DNA of 64,000 bases from an uncultured delta proteobacterium (GTDB lineage Bacteria > Myxococcota_A > Polyangia > Polyangiales > Polyangiaceae): contig CAIVJW010000095.1 in the NCBI GenBank assembly GCA_903906315.1, forward strand, positions 1-64,000. Direction: 5' to 3'. Position numbers and translations under genes: made by a program. This document shows, in pieces, positions 9,934-19,087 of this stretch. The first letter of the stretch is position 1, and each line of letters opens with the position of its first letter. The notes below the pieces were generated by a model. The model ran no database searches and was not told the DNA's origin. It saw only the letters and a list, made by a program, of their open reading frames with translations.

Positions 9934-11172
9934 TCAGTCCTTCGTGGTGACGGTGACCTCGGCGGAGAGGCCCGGGCGGAGCGCGGGCAGGCCCTCGCCG
10001 GGATCGAGCCGCACGAGGACGGGGACGCGCTGCACGACCTTCGTGAAGTTGCCGGACGCGTTGTCGGGCGGAAGCAGCGCGAAGCGCGATCCGGTGCCGC
10101 CCGCGAGGCTCTCGACCTTGCCGACGAGGTGCTTGCCCGGGAAGCTGTCGATCGACACCTCGGCGCGCTGACCGGGCCGCATCGCGCCGAGCTGGTCCTC
10201 CTTGAAGTTCGCGACCACCCACACGTCGTCGAGGCGCGTGATGGCGAGCATCGGGCGCGCCGGATCGGCCATCTGGCCGACCTCGACCGTGCGGCGCGAG
10301 ACGACGCCTCGCATCGGCGCCTTGACGACCACGTAGCCGAGCGTGAGCTCGGCCTGGGAGACCGCGACCTCGGCCTGCGCGACGCGCGCCTTCGCCACGT
10401 CGACCTGCGCCGCCGAGGCCCTCACCTGCTGCGGGGCGGTGAGCGCGGCCTGCAGGCGCCCCTCGGCGGTCTCGAGCGATCCCGCCGCGTTGCCGATGCC
10501 CGCGTTCGCCGACGCGAGCCGCGCGCGCGCCTGATCGAGGGCCGCGTCGGCCTGATCGAAGCCGGCCCGGCGCCCGTCGAGCTCGGCCTGCGCGACGGCG
10601 CCGTCGGCGAAGAGCCTCTCGACGCGGCGGAGCTCCGTCTCGACCAGCGTGCGCCGCGCCGCGACCGCCGTGACGTCGGCCTTCGCCTGGTCGATCGCGG
10701 CGCGCGACGTGCCGGTCAGGGCCTGCGCCTGCACGATGCCGCCCTTCGCCTGCTTCGTGCTCGCCTCGGCCGATCGCTCGACGAGCGCGAGCTGCGCCTC
10801 GGCGGCGGCCTGGCTCGCGCGCGCCGCGGCCAGATCGGCCTTGGCGGCCGCGAGGCGGACCCTGGCGTCGCGGTCGTCGAGCTCGACCAGCACGTCGCCC
10901 TCGACGACCTCCTGGTTGTCCTTGACGAGGACGCGCGCGACCTGGCCTTGAATGCGGGGGGCGACGCTCGCGACGTGCGCCTCGACGAAGGCGTCGTCGG
11001 TGCTCTCGCGGCCGCGGCCGCGCGCCCAGGCCAGCGCCCCGCCGAGCCCGAAGCCGACGACCAGCACCGGAAGCACGATCGCGGCCTTGGGGCGCTTCTT
11101 CGTGGGCGGCGCGGCCGGGGCGGCGGTCGCAGGGGTCGCGGGGGTCGAGGCGCTCGGAGCAGGGTCGGCCAT
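9934..11172 (-). CDS. HlyD/EmrA-family membrane fusion protein
   Basis: A 412-residue periplasmic adaptor. It has a Thr/Ala/Pro-rich cytoplasmic tail, one membrane anchor at about 31-50, a biotinyl-lipoyl segment split by long Ala-rich helical hairpins (about 110-275), and a closing beta-barrel ('VVKAPMRGVVSRRTVEVGQM', 'DDVWVVANFKEDQLG'). It connects the MFS pump encoded 5 bases downstream to an outer-membrane channel. The ATG at 11172 was chosen because the upstream extension is low-complexity Arg/Gly. An inverted repeat lies 23-46 bases upstream and may be an operator. Confidence 0.93.
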   Translation of the reverse strand: MADPAPSASTPATPATAAPAAPPTKKRPKAAIVLPVLVVGFGLGGALAWARGRGRESTDDAFVEAHVASVAPRIQGQVARVLVKDNQEVVEGDVLVELDDRDARVRLAAAKADLAAARASQAAAEAQLALVERSAEASTKQAKGGIVQAQALTGTSRAAIDQAKADVTAVAARRTLVETELRRVERLFADGAVAQAELDGRRAGFDQADAALDQARARLASANAGIGNAAGSLETAEGRLQAALTAPQQVRASAAQVDVAKARVAQAEVAVSQAELTLGYVVVKAPMRGVVSRRTVEVGQMADPARPMLAITRLDDVWVVANFKEDQLGAMRPGQRAEVSIDSFPGKHLVGKVESLAGGTGSRFALLPPDNASGNFTKVVQRVPVLVRLDPGEGLPALRPGLSAEVTVTTKD

Positions 11173-11194
11173 GGGGGCGCGTGGTCTCGCACCG

Positions 11195-11218
11195 GCGCCC
11201 CTCGAACGCCAGGGGCGC
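11195..11218. promoter_or_regulatory. Inverted repeat upstream of the efflux operon (possible operator or leader hairpin)
   Basis: GCGCCCCT at 11195-11202 is exactly complementary to AGGGGCGC at 11211-11218 across an 8-base spacer. It sits 23-46 bases before the membrane-fusion-protein start, in the intergenic region shared with divergent preT. The symmetry fits a dimeric repressor site or an mRNA hairpin. No regulator gene is adjacent, so this is only a candidate. Confidence 0.3.
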
Positions 11219-11330
11219 TCTGCCCCAGCGCCGTCCCCCGCGCCCTCGCCCGGGCCGGCCCCGCGCGCGCCGCGTTTGGGCCGCCGACGCACCGGGCGTC
11301 GCGAACCCCTGGCGGCGGCGAGGATTTTGG

Positions 11331-11336
11331 TAGGCT
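11331..11336 (+). promoter_or_regulatory. Candidate -10 element of preT-preA
   Basis: TAGGCT lies 30 bases before the ATG of preT, giving a leader of about 23 bases that contains GGAAGGTG as ribosome binding site. It matches the TAnnnT hexamers seen before many other genes in the window. Confidence 0.45.
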
Positions 11337-11366
11337 GCCGCGTCCCCGATTGGAAGGTGCCGCGCG

Positions 11367-12725
11367 ATGGACTCCCACTCCAGCATGAATCTCCGCCTGC
11401 CCCCGGGCCGGCTCGAAGAGCGCTTCCACGAGAAGAAGCCCCTCTACGACGAGCACGAGGCCCTCACCGAGGCCAACCGCTGCCTCTACTGCGTGGACGC
11501 GCCGTGCGTGACCGCGTGCCCGACGAAGATCGACGTCCCGACGTTCATCCACAAGGTCGCGACCGGCAACGTCCGCGGCGCGGCGCGCACGATCCTCACG
11601 GAGAACCTGCTCGGCGAGTCGTGTGGGCAGGTGTGCCCGGTCGAGACCCTCTGCGCGGGCGCGTGCGTTTACAACGCCTGGGAGCGGCCCCCGATCCAGA
11701 TCGGGCGCCTGCAGCACTACGCGGTGACGACCGCGATCGCGAACAAGCCGGACCTCTTCGAGCTCGCGCCCGAGACCGGCAAGACGGTCGCGCTCGTCGG
11801 CGCCGGGCCGGCCTCGATCGCGGCGGCGGGCTGGCTCGCGCTGCGCGGGCACCGCGCGGTGGTCTTCGAGAAGAAGACGATCCCCGGCGGCCTGAACACG
11901 CTCGGCATCGCCCCGTACAAGATGAAGGGCGACGCCGCGCTGAAGGAGATCGCGTGGGTCCTCGGCCTCGCCAAGGGCCGCATCGAGCTGCGCCTGGGCG
12001 TGGACGTCGTCGCGGGCGCGGCGGGCGCAGAGGAGGTCTCGGCCGCCGCGCTGCTCGCCGACTACGACGCCGTCTTCCTCGGGCTCGGCCTCGGCGCCGA
12101 CTCGGCGATGGGCGTGCCGGGCGAGGACGGCGAGGGCGTCGTCGGCGCGACGGCGTTCATCGAGCGGCTGAAGGCCGACCCGGCCCTGACGCTCGACGGC
12201 GTGCAGCGCGCGATCGTCGTCGGCGGCGGCAACACCGCGCTCGACGCCGTGCACGAGCTCGCGTCGCTCGGCGTGGCCGCGACCATGGTCTACCGCCGCA
12301 GCGAGGCGAAGATGCCGGGCTACGCGCACGAGCTCGCGGCCGCCCGCGTCGACGGCGCCGGCCTGGTGGAGGATCGCGCGCCGATCGAGGTCGTTCGCGC
12401 GAGCGGCAAGCTCGTCGCGCTGCGGGTCGCCCCCGCGAAGGACGGCAAGCCCGTCGGCGGCGCGGCGCCCGAGGACCTGCCCGCGGATCTCGTCATCGTC
12501 GCGATCGGGCAGAACCGCGCGACCCAGATCGCGCAGGCGTTTGCCGGCGTCGCGCTCGACCCGAAGGGCCGCGTCGTCGTCGACCCGGCCACGCACCGGA
12601 CGGGCAACGCGAAGGTCTGGTCGGGCGGCGACTGCGTGAACGGCGGCAAGGAGGTCGTCAACGCGGTGGCCGAGGCCAAGGTCGCGGTCCTGGCCATCCA
12701 CTCCACGCTGATGGGAGCCAACTAG
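11367..12725 (+). CDS. preT: NAD-dependent dihydropyrimidine dehydrogenase, PreT subunit
   Basis: A 452-residue Fe-S flavoprotein of the glutamate-synthase small-subunit type. The N-terminal helical domain has two [4Fe-4S] clusters (Cys39/42/47/51 and Cys86/90/96/100). It is followed by an FAD Rossmann motif LVGAGPAS (about 147-154) and an NAD(P) motif VVGGGNTALDA near 285. With PreA, encoded 2 bases downstream, it should reduce uracil and thymine with NADH, or run in reverse, in the cytoplasm. No dihydropyrimidinase or beta-ureidopropionase gene is beside it, so the rest of the pathway must lie elsewhere. ATG preceded by GGAAGG. Confidence 0.9.
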   Translation: MDSHSSMNLRLPPGRLEERFHEKKPLYDEHEALTEANRCLYCVDAPCVTACPTKIDVPTFIHKVATGNVRGAARTILTENLLGESCGQVCPVETLCAGACVYNAWERPPIQIGRLQHYAVTTAIANKPDLFELAPETGKTVALVGAGPASIAAAGWLALRGHRAVVFEKKTIPGGLNTLGIAPYKMKGDAALKEIAWVLGLAKGRIELRLGVDVVAGAAGAEEVSAAALLADYDAVFLGLGLGADSAMGVPGEDGEGVVGATAFIERLKADPALTLDGVQRAIVVGGGNTALDAVHELASLGVAATMVYRRSEAKMPGYAHELAAARVDGAGLVEDRAPIEVVRASGKLVALRVAPAKDGKPVGGAAPEDLPADLVIVAIGQNRATQIAQAFAGVALDPKGRVVVDPATHRTGNAKVWSGGDCVNGGKEVVNAVAEAKVAVLAIHSTLMGAN

Positions 12726-12727
12726 TC

Positions 12728-14140
12728 ATGGCCGATCTGTCCGTCGATTTCTGCGGCATCAAGTCCCCGAACCCGTTCTGGCTCGCGTCCGCGCCGCCGA
12801 CGAACACGGGCGCCCAGATCATGCGCGCCTTCGACGCCGGCTGGGGCGGCGCGGTGTGGAAGACGCTCGGCAACCCGATCGTGAACGTGTCGAGCCGCTT
12901 CGGCGGCATCGACTACGGCTCGACGCGGATGATGGGGCTCAACAACATCGAGCTCATCACCGACCGCCCCCTCGACGTGAACTTGAGGGAGATCACCGAG
13001 GTCAAGAAGCGCTACCCGAAGCACGTCGTCATCGCCTCGCTGATGGTCGAGACGAAGGACGAGTGGCGCGAGATCATCCAGAAGGCCGAGGACGCCGGCG
13101 CCGACGGGCTCGAGCTGAACTTCGGCTGCCCGCATGGCATGTGCGAGCGCGGCATGGGATCGGCCGTCGGCAACGAGCCCAAGGTGCTCGAGGAGATCGC
13201 GCGCTGGGCCGTCAGCTTCGCGAAGACGCCGGTCATCATCAAGCTCACGCCGAACGTGAGCGACATCGTCGAGCCGGGCGAGGCCGTTCTCCGATCGGGC
13301 GCGCACGCGATCTCGCTCATCAACACGATCAAGTCGATCATGGGCGTCGACCTCGAGCGCATGATCCCGCTACCGCGCGTCGGCAAGTACTCCACGAACG
13401 GCGGCTACTGCGGCCCCGCGGTGAAGCCGATCGCGCTGCACCTCCTGAGCCAGCTCACGCGCCACCCGACGATCAAGGCGCTGCCGATGTCGGGCATCGG
13501 CGGCATCGGCACCTGGCGCGACGCAGCCGAGTTCATCGCGCTCGGCGCGACCACCGTGCAGGTGTGCACCGCGGTCATGCACTACGGCTATCGCATCGTC
13601 GAGGACATGATCGAGGGCCTCTCGGACTTCCTCGACGACCGCGGCATGAAGAGCGTCAACGAGCTCCGCGGGCTGGCGATCGGCCAGTACCAGGAGTGGG
13701 GCGACCTCGATCTCTCGTTCCGCGTCGTCGCCGACGTGAACGAGGAGAAATGCATCGGCTGCCAGCTCTGTTACGTCGCCTGCATGGACGGCGCGCACCA
13801 GTGCATCCACCTCCCCGGTCGCACCGAGGCGGAGGCGCGCAAGGCCGGACACCTTCACCTCCCGGCGCACGTTCCGGAGCGCGCGGTGAAGGCCGTCGCG
13901 CTCGCGAACGCCGGCCAGCTCGGGCCGCGTGCGGTGCCCGGCACGCGCATCCCGTTCGTCGACGAGGACGAGTGCATCGGCTGCAACCTGTGCTCGCTCG
14001 TGTGCCCCGTCGCCGGCTGCATCACGATGAAGGAGCTCGACAGCGGCAAGCCGGTCGAGACCTGGAACGACCGCATCCAGAAGGGGACGAACCTCGTCCC
14101 CGGCGGGCTCGACGCGACCGAACGCGCGCGCCGCTTCTAG
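12728..14140 (+). CDS. preA: NAD-dependent dihydropyrimidine dehydrogenase, PreA subunit
   Basis: A 470-residue FMN enzyme. Residues 1-320 are a dihydroorotate-dehydrogenase-like barrel with the catalytic Cys134 in NFGCPHGM, the loop ERGMGSA, KLTPNVSDIV and the phosphate site SGIGGIGTWRDA. Residues about 335-440 hold two ferredoxin-type [4Fe-4S] motifs (Cys342/345/348/352 and Cys416/419/422/426). It reduces the 5,6 double bond of uracil/thymine using electrons from PreT. The ATG at 12728 lies 2 bases after the preT stop. A strong hairpin follows the gene. Confidence 0.93.
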   Translation: MADLSVDFCGIKSPNPFWLASAPPTNTGAQIMRAFDAGWGGAVWKTLGNPIVNVSSRFGGIDYGSTRMMGLNNIELITDRPLDVNLREITEVKKRYPKHVVIASLMVETKDEWREIIQKAEDAGADGLELNFGCPHGMCERGMGSAVGNEPKVLEEIARWAVSFAKTPVIIKLTPNVSDIVEPGEAVLRSGAHAISLINTIKSIMGVDLERMIPLPRVGKYSTNGGYCGPAVKPIALHLLSQLTRHPTIKALPMSGIGGIGTWRDAAEFIALGATTVQVCTAVMHYGYRIVEDMIEGLSDFLDDRGMKSVNELRGLAIGQYQEWGDLDLSFRVVADVNEEKCIGCQLCYVACMDGAHQCIHLPGRTEAEARKAGHLHLPAHVPERAVKAVALANAGQLGPRAVPGTRIPFVDEDECIGCNLCSLVCPVAGCITMKELDSGKPVETWNDRIQKGTNLVPGGLDATERARRF

Positions 14141-14150
14141 GTCGGCCGAG

Positions 14151-14175
14151 CGGCGCCCCCCCCCGAGGGGCGCCG
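14151..14175 (+). terminator. Strong GC hairpin after preA
   Basis: CGGCGCCCC (14151-14159) pairs perfectly with GGGGCGCCG (14167-14175) over a 7-base loop, starting 11 bases after the preA stop. There is no T tract, so any intrinsic termination would be of the U-less kind; it may also protect the 3' end of the mRNA. Confidence 0.5.
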
Positions 14176-14303
14176 ACTCGCCGCGGCCCGCGCGGCAGGC
14201 GTCGGCGCGCGTCGGGGAGCTGCACCGGCTCCTCGCGGGGCGGACCCGGCGCGGCGGTCACTTGCACCGTCGCGCGTGCTAGGTTCGCCTTCCCCCGGTT
14301 CCG

Positions 14304-17300
14304 ATGGCCAACGACGTCCCTCGCACCTCCACCGGCCGCGGTGCCGACGTCCCCGCCGCGGCGCTCGTCCTGGCCCCCTACCTGCTGTTCCTGGCGTCGG
14401 GGGCCAGCGGGCTCGTCTACCAGGTCCTGTGGGTCCGTCAGTTCGGCGGCGTCTTCGGCAACACCGTCCATTCCGCGGCGCTCGTGACCGCCGCGTTCAT
14501 GTGCGGCCTCGGCGTCGGCGGCTACCTCGCGGGCGCGTGGGCCGATCGCCGGTTCCTCGCGGCCGAGGCCGCCGGCGAGGCCCCGGGCGGGCGCTTCCTC
14601 GCGGCCTACGGCACAGCGGAGATCGCGATCGGCGCGATGGGCGCCGGCCTCGCGGTCGCGCTACCGCGCCTCGACGGCCTCTCGACGCGCATCTCGGCGT
14701 ACGCGCCAGGCGCGGGCGGCTTCCTCGAGCTGTCGTTCGGCTCGATGATCTTCCGCTACGCGGCGGCGGTGGTGTTGCTCGCGCCCATCACCGTGCTGAT
14801 GGGCGGGACGCTGACCCTGCTCATCCGCCACGTCGTCGCCGCTCGCCTCGACCGCGCGGGCACGCGCATCGGCGCGCTCTACGGCCTGAACACGCTGGGC
14901 GCCGCGATCGGCTGCGTCGCCACCGACTTCGCCCTGGTGCCGGCGCTCGGCCTCCTCCGCACGCAGCTCGTCGCCGCGTCGATCAACCTCGCCGTCGGGC
15001 TCGCGGCCCTCGCCCTCGCGCGCCGGAGCCCCGCCTCGGCGGTCTTGGCCGCGCCCACGACGGCCGCGACGCGCGCGCCGGCCCTCGCCGACCCGGCGCG
15101 CCACGCGCTCTGGCTCACGGCGATCGCGATCGGGCTCACCGGCTTCACGGGAATGGGCCTGGAGATCGTATGGTTCCGCGTCCTCGGCAACGCCCTCGGC
15201 GCGTACCGGGCGGTCTTCTCGCTCCTGCTCGCCGTGCTCCTCGTCTCCATGTGGGCCGGATCGATGATCGGCGGCGCGATCCACCGGCGCTTCCCCGACG
15301 CGGCGACCTCGTACATCGTCGTCGAAACCCTGCTCGTCCTCGTCGCGCTCGCGCTCCTCGCCACGTTCCAGCGCAGCGTGGTCGACCAGGAGCTCCTGGC
15401 CCCCGTCCGCGCGCTGGGGGCGTCCGCGGCCGGACCGTCCGCCGCGGGGCAGGTCGGCGCGATGGTCCGCACGATCGCAGGGCTGGTCGGCCCGCCCGCG
15501 CTGCTGATGGGCTTCGCGTTCCCGCTCGCCAACGCCCACGTGCAGCGGGCCGAAGCGAGCGTCGGGCGCCGCGCGGGCGCGCTCTACCTCGCGAACACCG
15601 CCGGGTCGGTGCTCGGATCGATCGTCGCGGGCTTCGCGCTGCTCCCGCAGCTCGGCGCGCAGGCGAGCGTGTTCTGGCTCGCGCTGGCCGCGGCCAGCGC
15701 CGTCGTTCCGCTCGGCCTCGCTCGCCGCCGCCTGTCCTCGCGACGCGCCGTTGGCGCGGCCGACGTGATCGTCGCGACCGCCGCGCTCGCGCTCTTCGTC
15801 GGCCTCGCGAGCTACCGATCCCTGCTGCCCGACGACGACCTGCGTCGCCGCGTGCTCGCCAAGTTCCCCGGCGAGCGCCTGCTCGACGTCACGGAGGGCG
15901 AGAACGAGGTCGTCGCCGTCACGGTCGACCCGCTCGGCGATCGGCGGCTCTGCACCAACGGCCACTCGATGTCCGGCAACTCGCCGGAGGCCCAGCGCTA
16001 CATGCGCGCCTTCGCCCACGTGCCGCTGCTGCTGACCGAGTCGCCGCGGAGCGTCCTCGTGATCTGCTTCGGCGTCGGCAACACGCTGCACGCGGCCTCG
16101 CTGCACCCCTCCGTGGAGCGGCTCGAGCTCGCCGATCTCTCGCGCAACGTGCTCGATCACGCGCCCTTCTTCGAGGCGACCAACCACGGAGTCCTGCGCG
16201 ACCCGCGCGTGCGCGTGTTCGTCGACGACGGTCGGCAGCACCTACGCATGGCCCCCCCGGGCACCTACGACCTCGTCACGCTCGAGCCGCCGCCGATCGC
16301 GTTCGCCGGCGTCTCCGCCCTGTACGCGCGCGAGTTCTACGAGCTCGCGAAGAGCCGGCTCGCGCCCGGCGGCCTCGTGACGCAGTGGCTCCCCTTCTAC
16401 CAGCTCCGGGGCCCCGAAGTGCTCGCGCTCGTGCGGGCGTTCGTCGACGTGTTCCCGGACGCGACGCTCCTCTCGGGCGAGCGTCGCGAGCTCATCCTCC
16501 TCGGCGCGGCGAGCGGAGCGGTCACCGTCGATCCGAGCGCGCTCGCCCGACGGCTCGCGGCGCGCCCCGCGGTCCGCGCAGACCTCGCGCGCGTCGACCT
16601 CGCGCGCCCGTCCGAGCTCGTCGGCATGTTCGCCGCCGACGGCGCGGCGCTGCGCGCGGCCACCGCGTCGACGGCGCCGGTCACCGACGACTGGCCAATC
16701 ACCGAGTACTCGACGGTCTCGAACGTGTTCGCCACCCGCGCGCCCGCGGAGCTCTTCGACGTGCGAGGCGCGGCGACGTGGTGCCCGGCGTGCTTCGGGG
16801 CCACGCCACTGCCCGACCTCGCCGCCCACCTGCGCGTGACGGGCGCGCTCTACGCCAGCGAGGCGTTCCGATCGTTCCGCAACTACCGCGCGGGGGATTC
16901 GACCGTCGATCCGGCCGACCTCTTCTCGGGCGACGACGGCTCGATCGCCGGCGCCGTCACCCGCAGCGGCTACCTCACGAGCCTCGTCGGCCTCGACCCG
17001 TTCGCCCCCGAGGCCCTCACGCCCCCGCGCCTCGCGGCGCTCGCCGCGCTCGTCACCGAGCGCCCGGGCATCGCCGTCCTCGAGCTGCGGCTCGGCCTCG
17101 CGCTCGTCGCCCTCGAGCGCCTCGACGCCGCCGTCCCGCACCTGCGTCGGGCGGTCGCGATCGACCCGGCGCTGGCCGGCGCCCACTTCGCGCTCGCCAC
17201 CGTCGTCGGTCGCACGGACCCGGCGGAAGCAGCCTCGCTCTACGCCGCCGGGCTCGCCCTCGATCCTGCCGCGCTCCCCGCGCGGGTCGCGCGCTTCGAG

Positions 17301-17525
17301 ACGCTCATCGTGCTCGGCCGCGCCGACGACGCCACCGCCGAGGCGGAGCGCATCCTCTCCGTCGACCCGGGCAACGGCCCGGTGCACCACGCGAGGTGCC
17401 TGGCAGGGCTTCGGCGCCGCGCCCCGGCCGTCGCGCGCGCATCGTGTGCGCGGGCGTACGAGGCCGGGGTGCCCATGGCCCCGGAAGTCGTCGCCGTCGC
17501 CACGGGTGAGGGCGCTGCGCCCTAG
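14304..17525 (+). CDS. Giant membrane spermidine-synthase-like methyltransferase/TPR fusion
   Basis: A 1073-residue protein in three parts. Residues about 20-520 carry a dozen or so hydrophobic helices and conserved stretches such as FLASGASGLVYQVLWVR and the paired EIVWFRVLGNALGAYRAVFS. Residues about 540-745 are a Rossmann-fold domain of the polyamine-synthase/methyltransferase type with a degenerate SAM loop CFGVGNTLHA, ELADLSRNVLD and DLVTLEPPP. The C-terminus (about 890-1060) is helical with TPR-like repeats. Such fused MFS-like/spermidine synthase proteins are known in Gram-negative bacteria but their substrate is not. A TAGGTT hexamer lies 18 bases before the ATG. Probably monocistronic. 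Confidence 0.82.
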   Translation: MANDVPRTSTGRGADVPAAALVLAPYLLFLASGASGLVYQVLWVRQFGGVFGNTVHSAALVTAAFMCGLGVGGYLAGAWADRRFLAAEAAGEAPGGRFLAAYGTAEIAIGAMGAGLAVALPRLDGLSTRISAYAPGAGGFLELSFGSMIFRYAAAVVLLAPITVLMGGTLTLLIRHVVAARLDRAGTRIGALYGLNTLGAAIGCVATDFALVPALGLLRTQLVAASINLAVGLAALALARRSPASAVLAAPTTAATRAPALADPARHALWLTAIAIGLTGFTGMGLEIVWFRVLGNALGAYRAVFSLLLAVLLVSMWAGSMIGGAIHRRFPDAATSYIVVETLLVLVALALLATFQRSVVDQELLAPVRALGASAAGPSAAGQVGAMVRTIAGLVGPPALLMGFAFPLANAHVQRAEASVGRRAGALYLANTAGSVLGSIVAGFALLPQLGAQASVFWLALAAASAVVPLGLARRRLSSRRAVGAADVIVATAALALFVGLASYRSLLPDDDLRRRVLAKFPGERLLDVTEGENEVVAVTVDPLGDRRLCTNGHSMSGNSPEAQRYMRAFAHVPLLLTESPRSVLVICFGVGNTLHAASLHPSVERLELADLSRNVLDHAPFFEATNHGVLRDPRVRVFVDDGRQHLRMAPPGTYDLVTLEPPPIAFAGVSALYAREFYELAKSRLAPGGLVTQWLPFYQLRGPEVLALVRAFVDVFPDATLLSGERRELILLGAASGAVTVDPSALARRLAARPAVRADLARVDLARPSELVGMFAADGAALRAATASTAPVTDDWPITEYSTVSNVFATRAPAELFDVRGAATWCPACFGATPLPDLAAHLRVTGALYASEAFRSFRNYRAGDSTVDPADLFSGDDGSIAGAVTRSGYLTSLVGLDPFAPEALTPPRLAALAALVTERPGIAVLELRLGLALVALERLDAAVPHLRRAVAIDPALAGAHFALATVVGRTDPAEAASLYAAGLALDPAALPARVARFETLIVLGRADDATAEAERILSVDPGNGPVHHARCLAGLRRRAPAVARASCARAYEAGVPMAPEVVAVATGEGAAP

Positions 17526-17608
17526 ACGGGACGCCCCGGGGGCTCGCCGAGTCGCCCCCTCGCGCCGGCCGGCGGAGTCCATCCGCCGAGAATCCCCCGC
17601 ACCAGTGC

Positions 17609-17614
17609 TAAGCT
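17609..17614 (+). promoter_or_regulatory. Candidate -10 element of the kinase/TPR operon
   Basis: TAAGCT lies 27 bases before the ATG of the Ser/Thr kinase at 17642. The leader is GC-rich and no strong Shine-Dalgarno sequence is apparent. Confidence 0.35.
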
Positions 17615-17641
17615 CGAGTCGCCGGCCTCCGGCGCGCGCCC

Positions 17642-19087
17642 ATGCCCAAGCGAGATCCACCCCACGAGATCCTCCGGGTGCCAGGGCCTGGAGAGATCGT
17701 CGCGGAGAAGTACCGCGTCGAGCGATCGCTCGGGAGCGGCGGCATGGGCGTCGTCGTCGCCGCCACGCACCTCTCGCTGCACGAGCAGGTCGCGCTGAAG
17801 TTCCTGCACCCGCGCCTCGTCGGGCGCGAGGTGACGGTCAGCCGGTTCCTGCGCGAGGCGCAGACGGCCGCGCGCATCAAGAGCGACCACGTGACGCGGG
17901 TCCTCGACGTGTCGGTGCTGTCGTCGGGACTGCCCTTCATGGTGCTCGAGCTGCTCGAGGGGCACGACCTCGGGCGCGTGCTGCGCGCGCGCGGCCCGCT
18001 GCCGATCGCGGAGGCCGTCGGCCTCGTCGTGCAGGCGTGCGCCGGCGTCGCGGAGGCGCACGCGCTCGGCATCGTGCACCGCGACCTGAAGCCCGCGAAC
18101 CTGTTCCTCACGCGCAGGCCCGACGGCTCGCCGCTCGTGAAGGTCCTCGACTTCGGCATCTCGAAGATCGGCGAGGCGGACCAGGAGGGCAACGCCGAGC
18201 TCACGCTGACCGTGACCGACGACGTGCTCGGATCGCCGCAGTACATGGCGCCCGAGCAGCTGCGCGCGCCGAAGGGCGTCGACGCGCGCGCGGACGTGTG
18301 GTCGCTCGGGATGATCCTCTACCGCCTGGTCACGGGCGAGTGCGCGTTCGAGGGCGACAGCGCGGCCTCGCTGCTGGCGGCGCTCGCGGCCGACGAGCCG
18401 ATCCCGATGCGGCAGCGGCGGCCGGAGGTCCCGGTCGAGCTCGAGGCCATCGTGATGCGCTGCCTCACGAAGAAGCGCGAGGCCCGGTGCAAGGACGCCG
18501 CCGAGCTCGCCGACGCGCTCGCGCCGTTCGCCCCGTTTTCGCTCGCGTTTCCGGCGGGTTTCCGCTTCGGCGTGACGGGCCCGGGCAGCCTCACCGGCAG
18601 CGGCGACGGCGGGCTGGCCGCGCCGATCAGCGGCAGCGGGGGCAGCGCGGCGTCGGCGCAGCTCGCGCAGCCGCCGAGCGCGCCGGACGCGACCCACGGC
18701 GCGTGGACGACCTCCGGCGCGCCAGGACGCCGCGGCCCGGCGATCGCGATCGCCGGCGTCACCGTCATCGTGATGGCCGCGCTCCTGGCAGGGATCCAGC
18801 TCGGGCGCACCCAGGCCGGCGGCGGACCGGCGCCCGCGTCGCCGCCCGACCCCATCGCTGCGGCGAGCGTGGCGCTCCCCACAGCGACCACGGCGACCGC
18901 CACGCCGACGGCGGCCTCACCGGACGGCTCGGCCGGCCCCACGGCCTCCGCGAGCGCGACCGCCAGCACGGACGCCCCGGCCGCCTCGGCCCCGGCGCCG
19001 AAGCCCCCGCGCCGGGCCCCGGGCTTCGCGCACCCCGCGGCCCACCCCGCAGGCGCCGCCGTGGATCCCCTCGATGAGCGCCTCTGA
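17642..19087 (+). CDS. Hanks-type Ser/Thr protein kinase with one membrane segment
   Basis: A 481-residue kinase. The catalytic domain (about 24-295) is complete: Gly-loop LGSGGMGVV, VALKFLHP lysine, HRDLKPANLF, DFGISK, and APEQLR after an activation loop rich in Thr. A Gly/Ser/Ala linker follows, then a membrane helix at about 365-387 and a low-complexity Thr/Ala/Pro periplasmic tail with no sensor domain. Eukaryote-type kinases are abundant in myxobacteria and control development and secretion. The next gene starts inside its last codons (14-base overlap), so the two are probably co-translated and functionally linked. Confidence 0.92.
   Translation: MPKRDPPHEILRVPGPGEIVAEKYRVERSLGSGGMGVVVAATHLSLHEQVALKFLHPRLVGREVTVSRFLREAQTAARIKSDHVTRVLDVSVLSSGLPFMVLELLEGHDLGRVLRARGPLPIAEAVGLVVQACAGVAEAHALGIVHRDLKPANLFLTRRPDGSPLVKVLDFGISKIGEADQEGNAELTLTVTDDVLGSPQYMAPEQLRAPKGVDARADVWSLGMILYRLVTGECAFEGDSAASLLAALAADEPIPMRQRRPEVPVELEAIVMRCLTKKREARCKDAAELADALAPFAPFSLAFPAGFRFGVTGPGSLTGSGDGGLAAPISGSGGSAASAQLAQPPSAPDATHGAWTTSGAPGRRGPAIAIAGVTVIVMAALLAGIQLGRTQAGGGPAPASPPDPIAAASVALPTATTATATPTAASPDGSAGPTASASATASTDAPAASAPAPKPPRRAPGFAHPAAHPAGAAVDPLDERL

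Noticed and set aside
8276-10171. A 631-codon open frame on the plus strand
   Set aside because: Antisense to the MFS transporter gene, which has convincing membrane segments and motifs. The plus frame is Arg/Glu/Asp-rich noise.
11367-14140. preT-preA as glutamate synthase
   Set aside because: PreT resembles the GltD subunit, but the partner has the DHODH-like barrel with NFGCPHGM and two ferredoxin motifs, which fits dihydropyrimidine dehydrogenase.
14276-17509. A 1077-codon plus-strand frame overlapping the spermidine-synthase-like gene
   Set aside because: It is the neighbouring frame of a gene with membrane helices and Rossmann motifs. Its own translation is mostly Arg/Pro/Ala.
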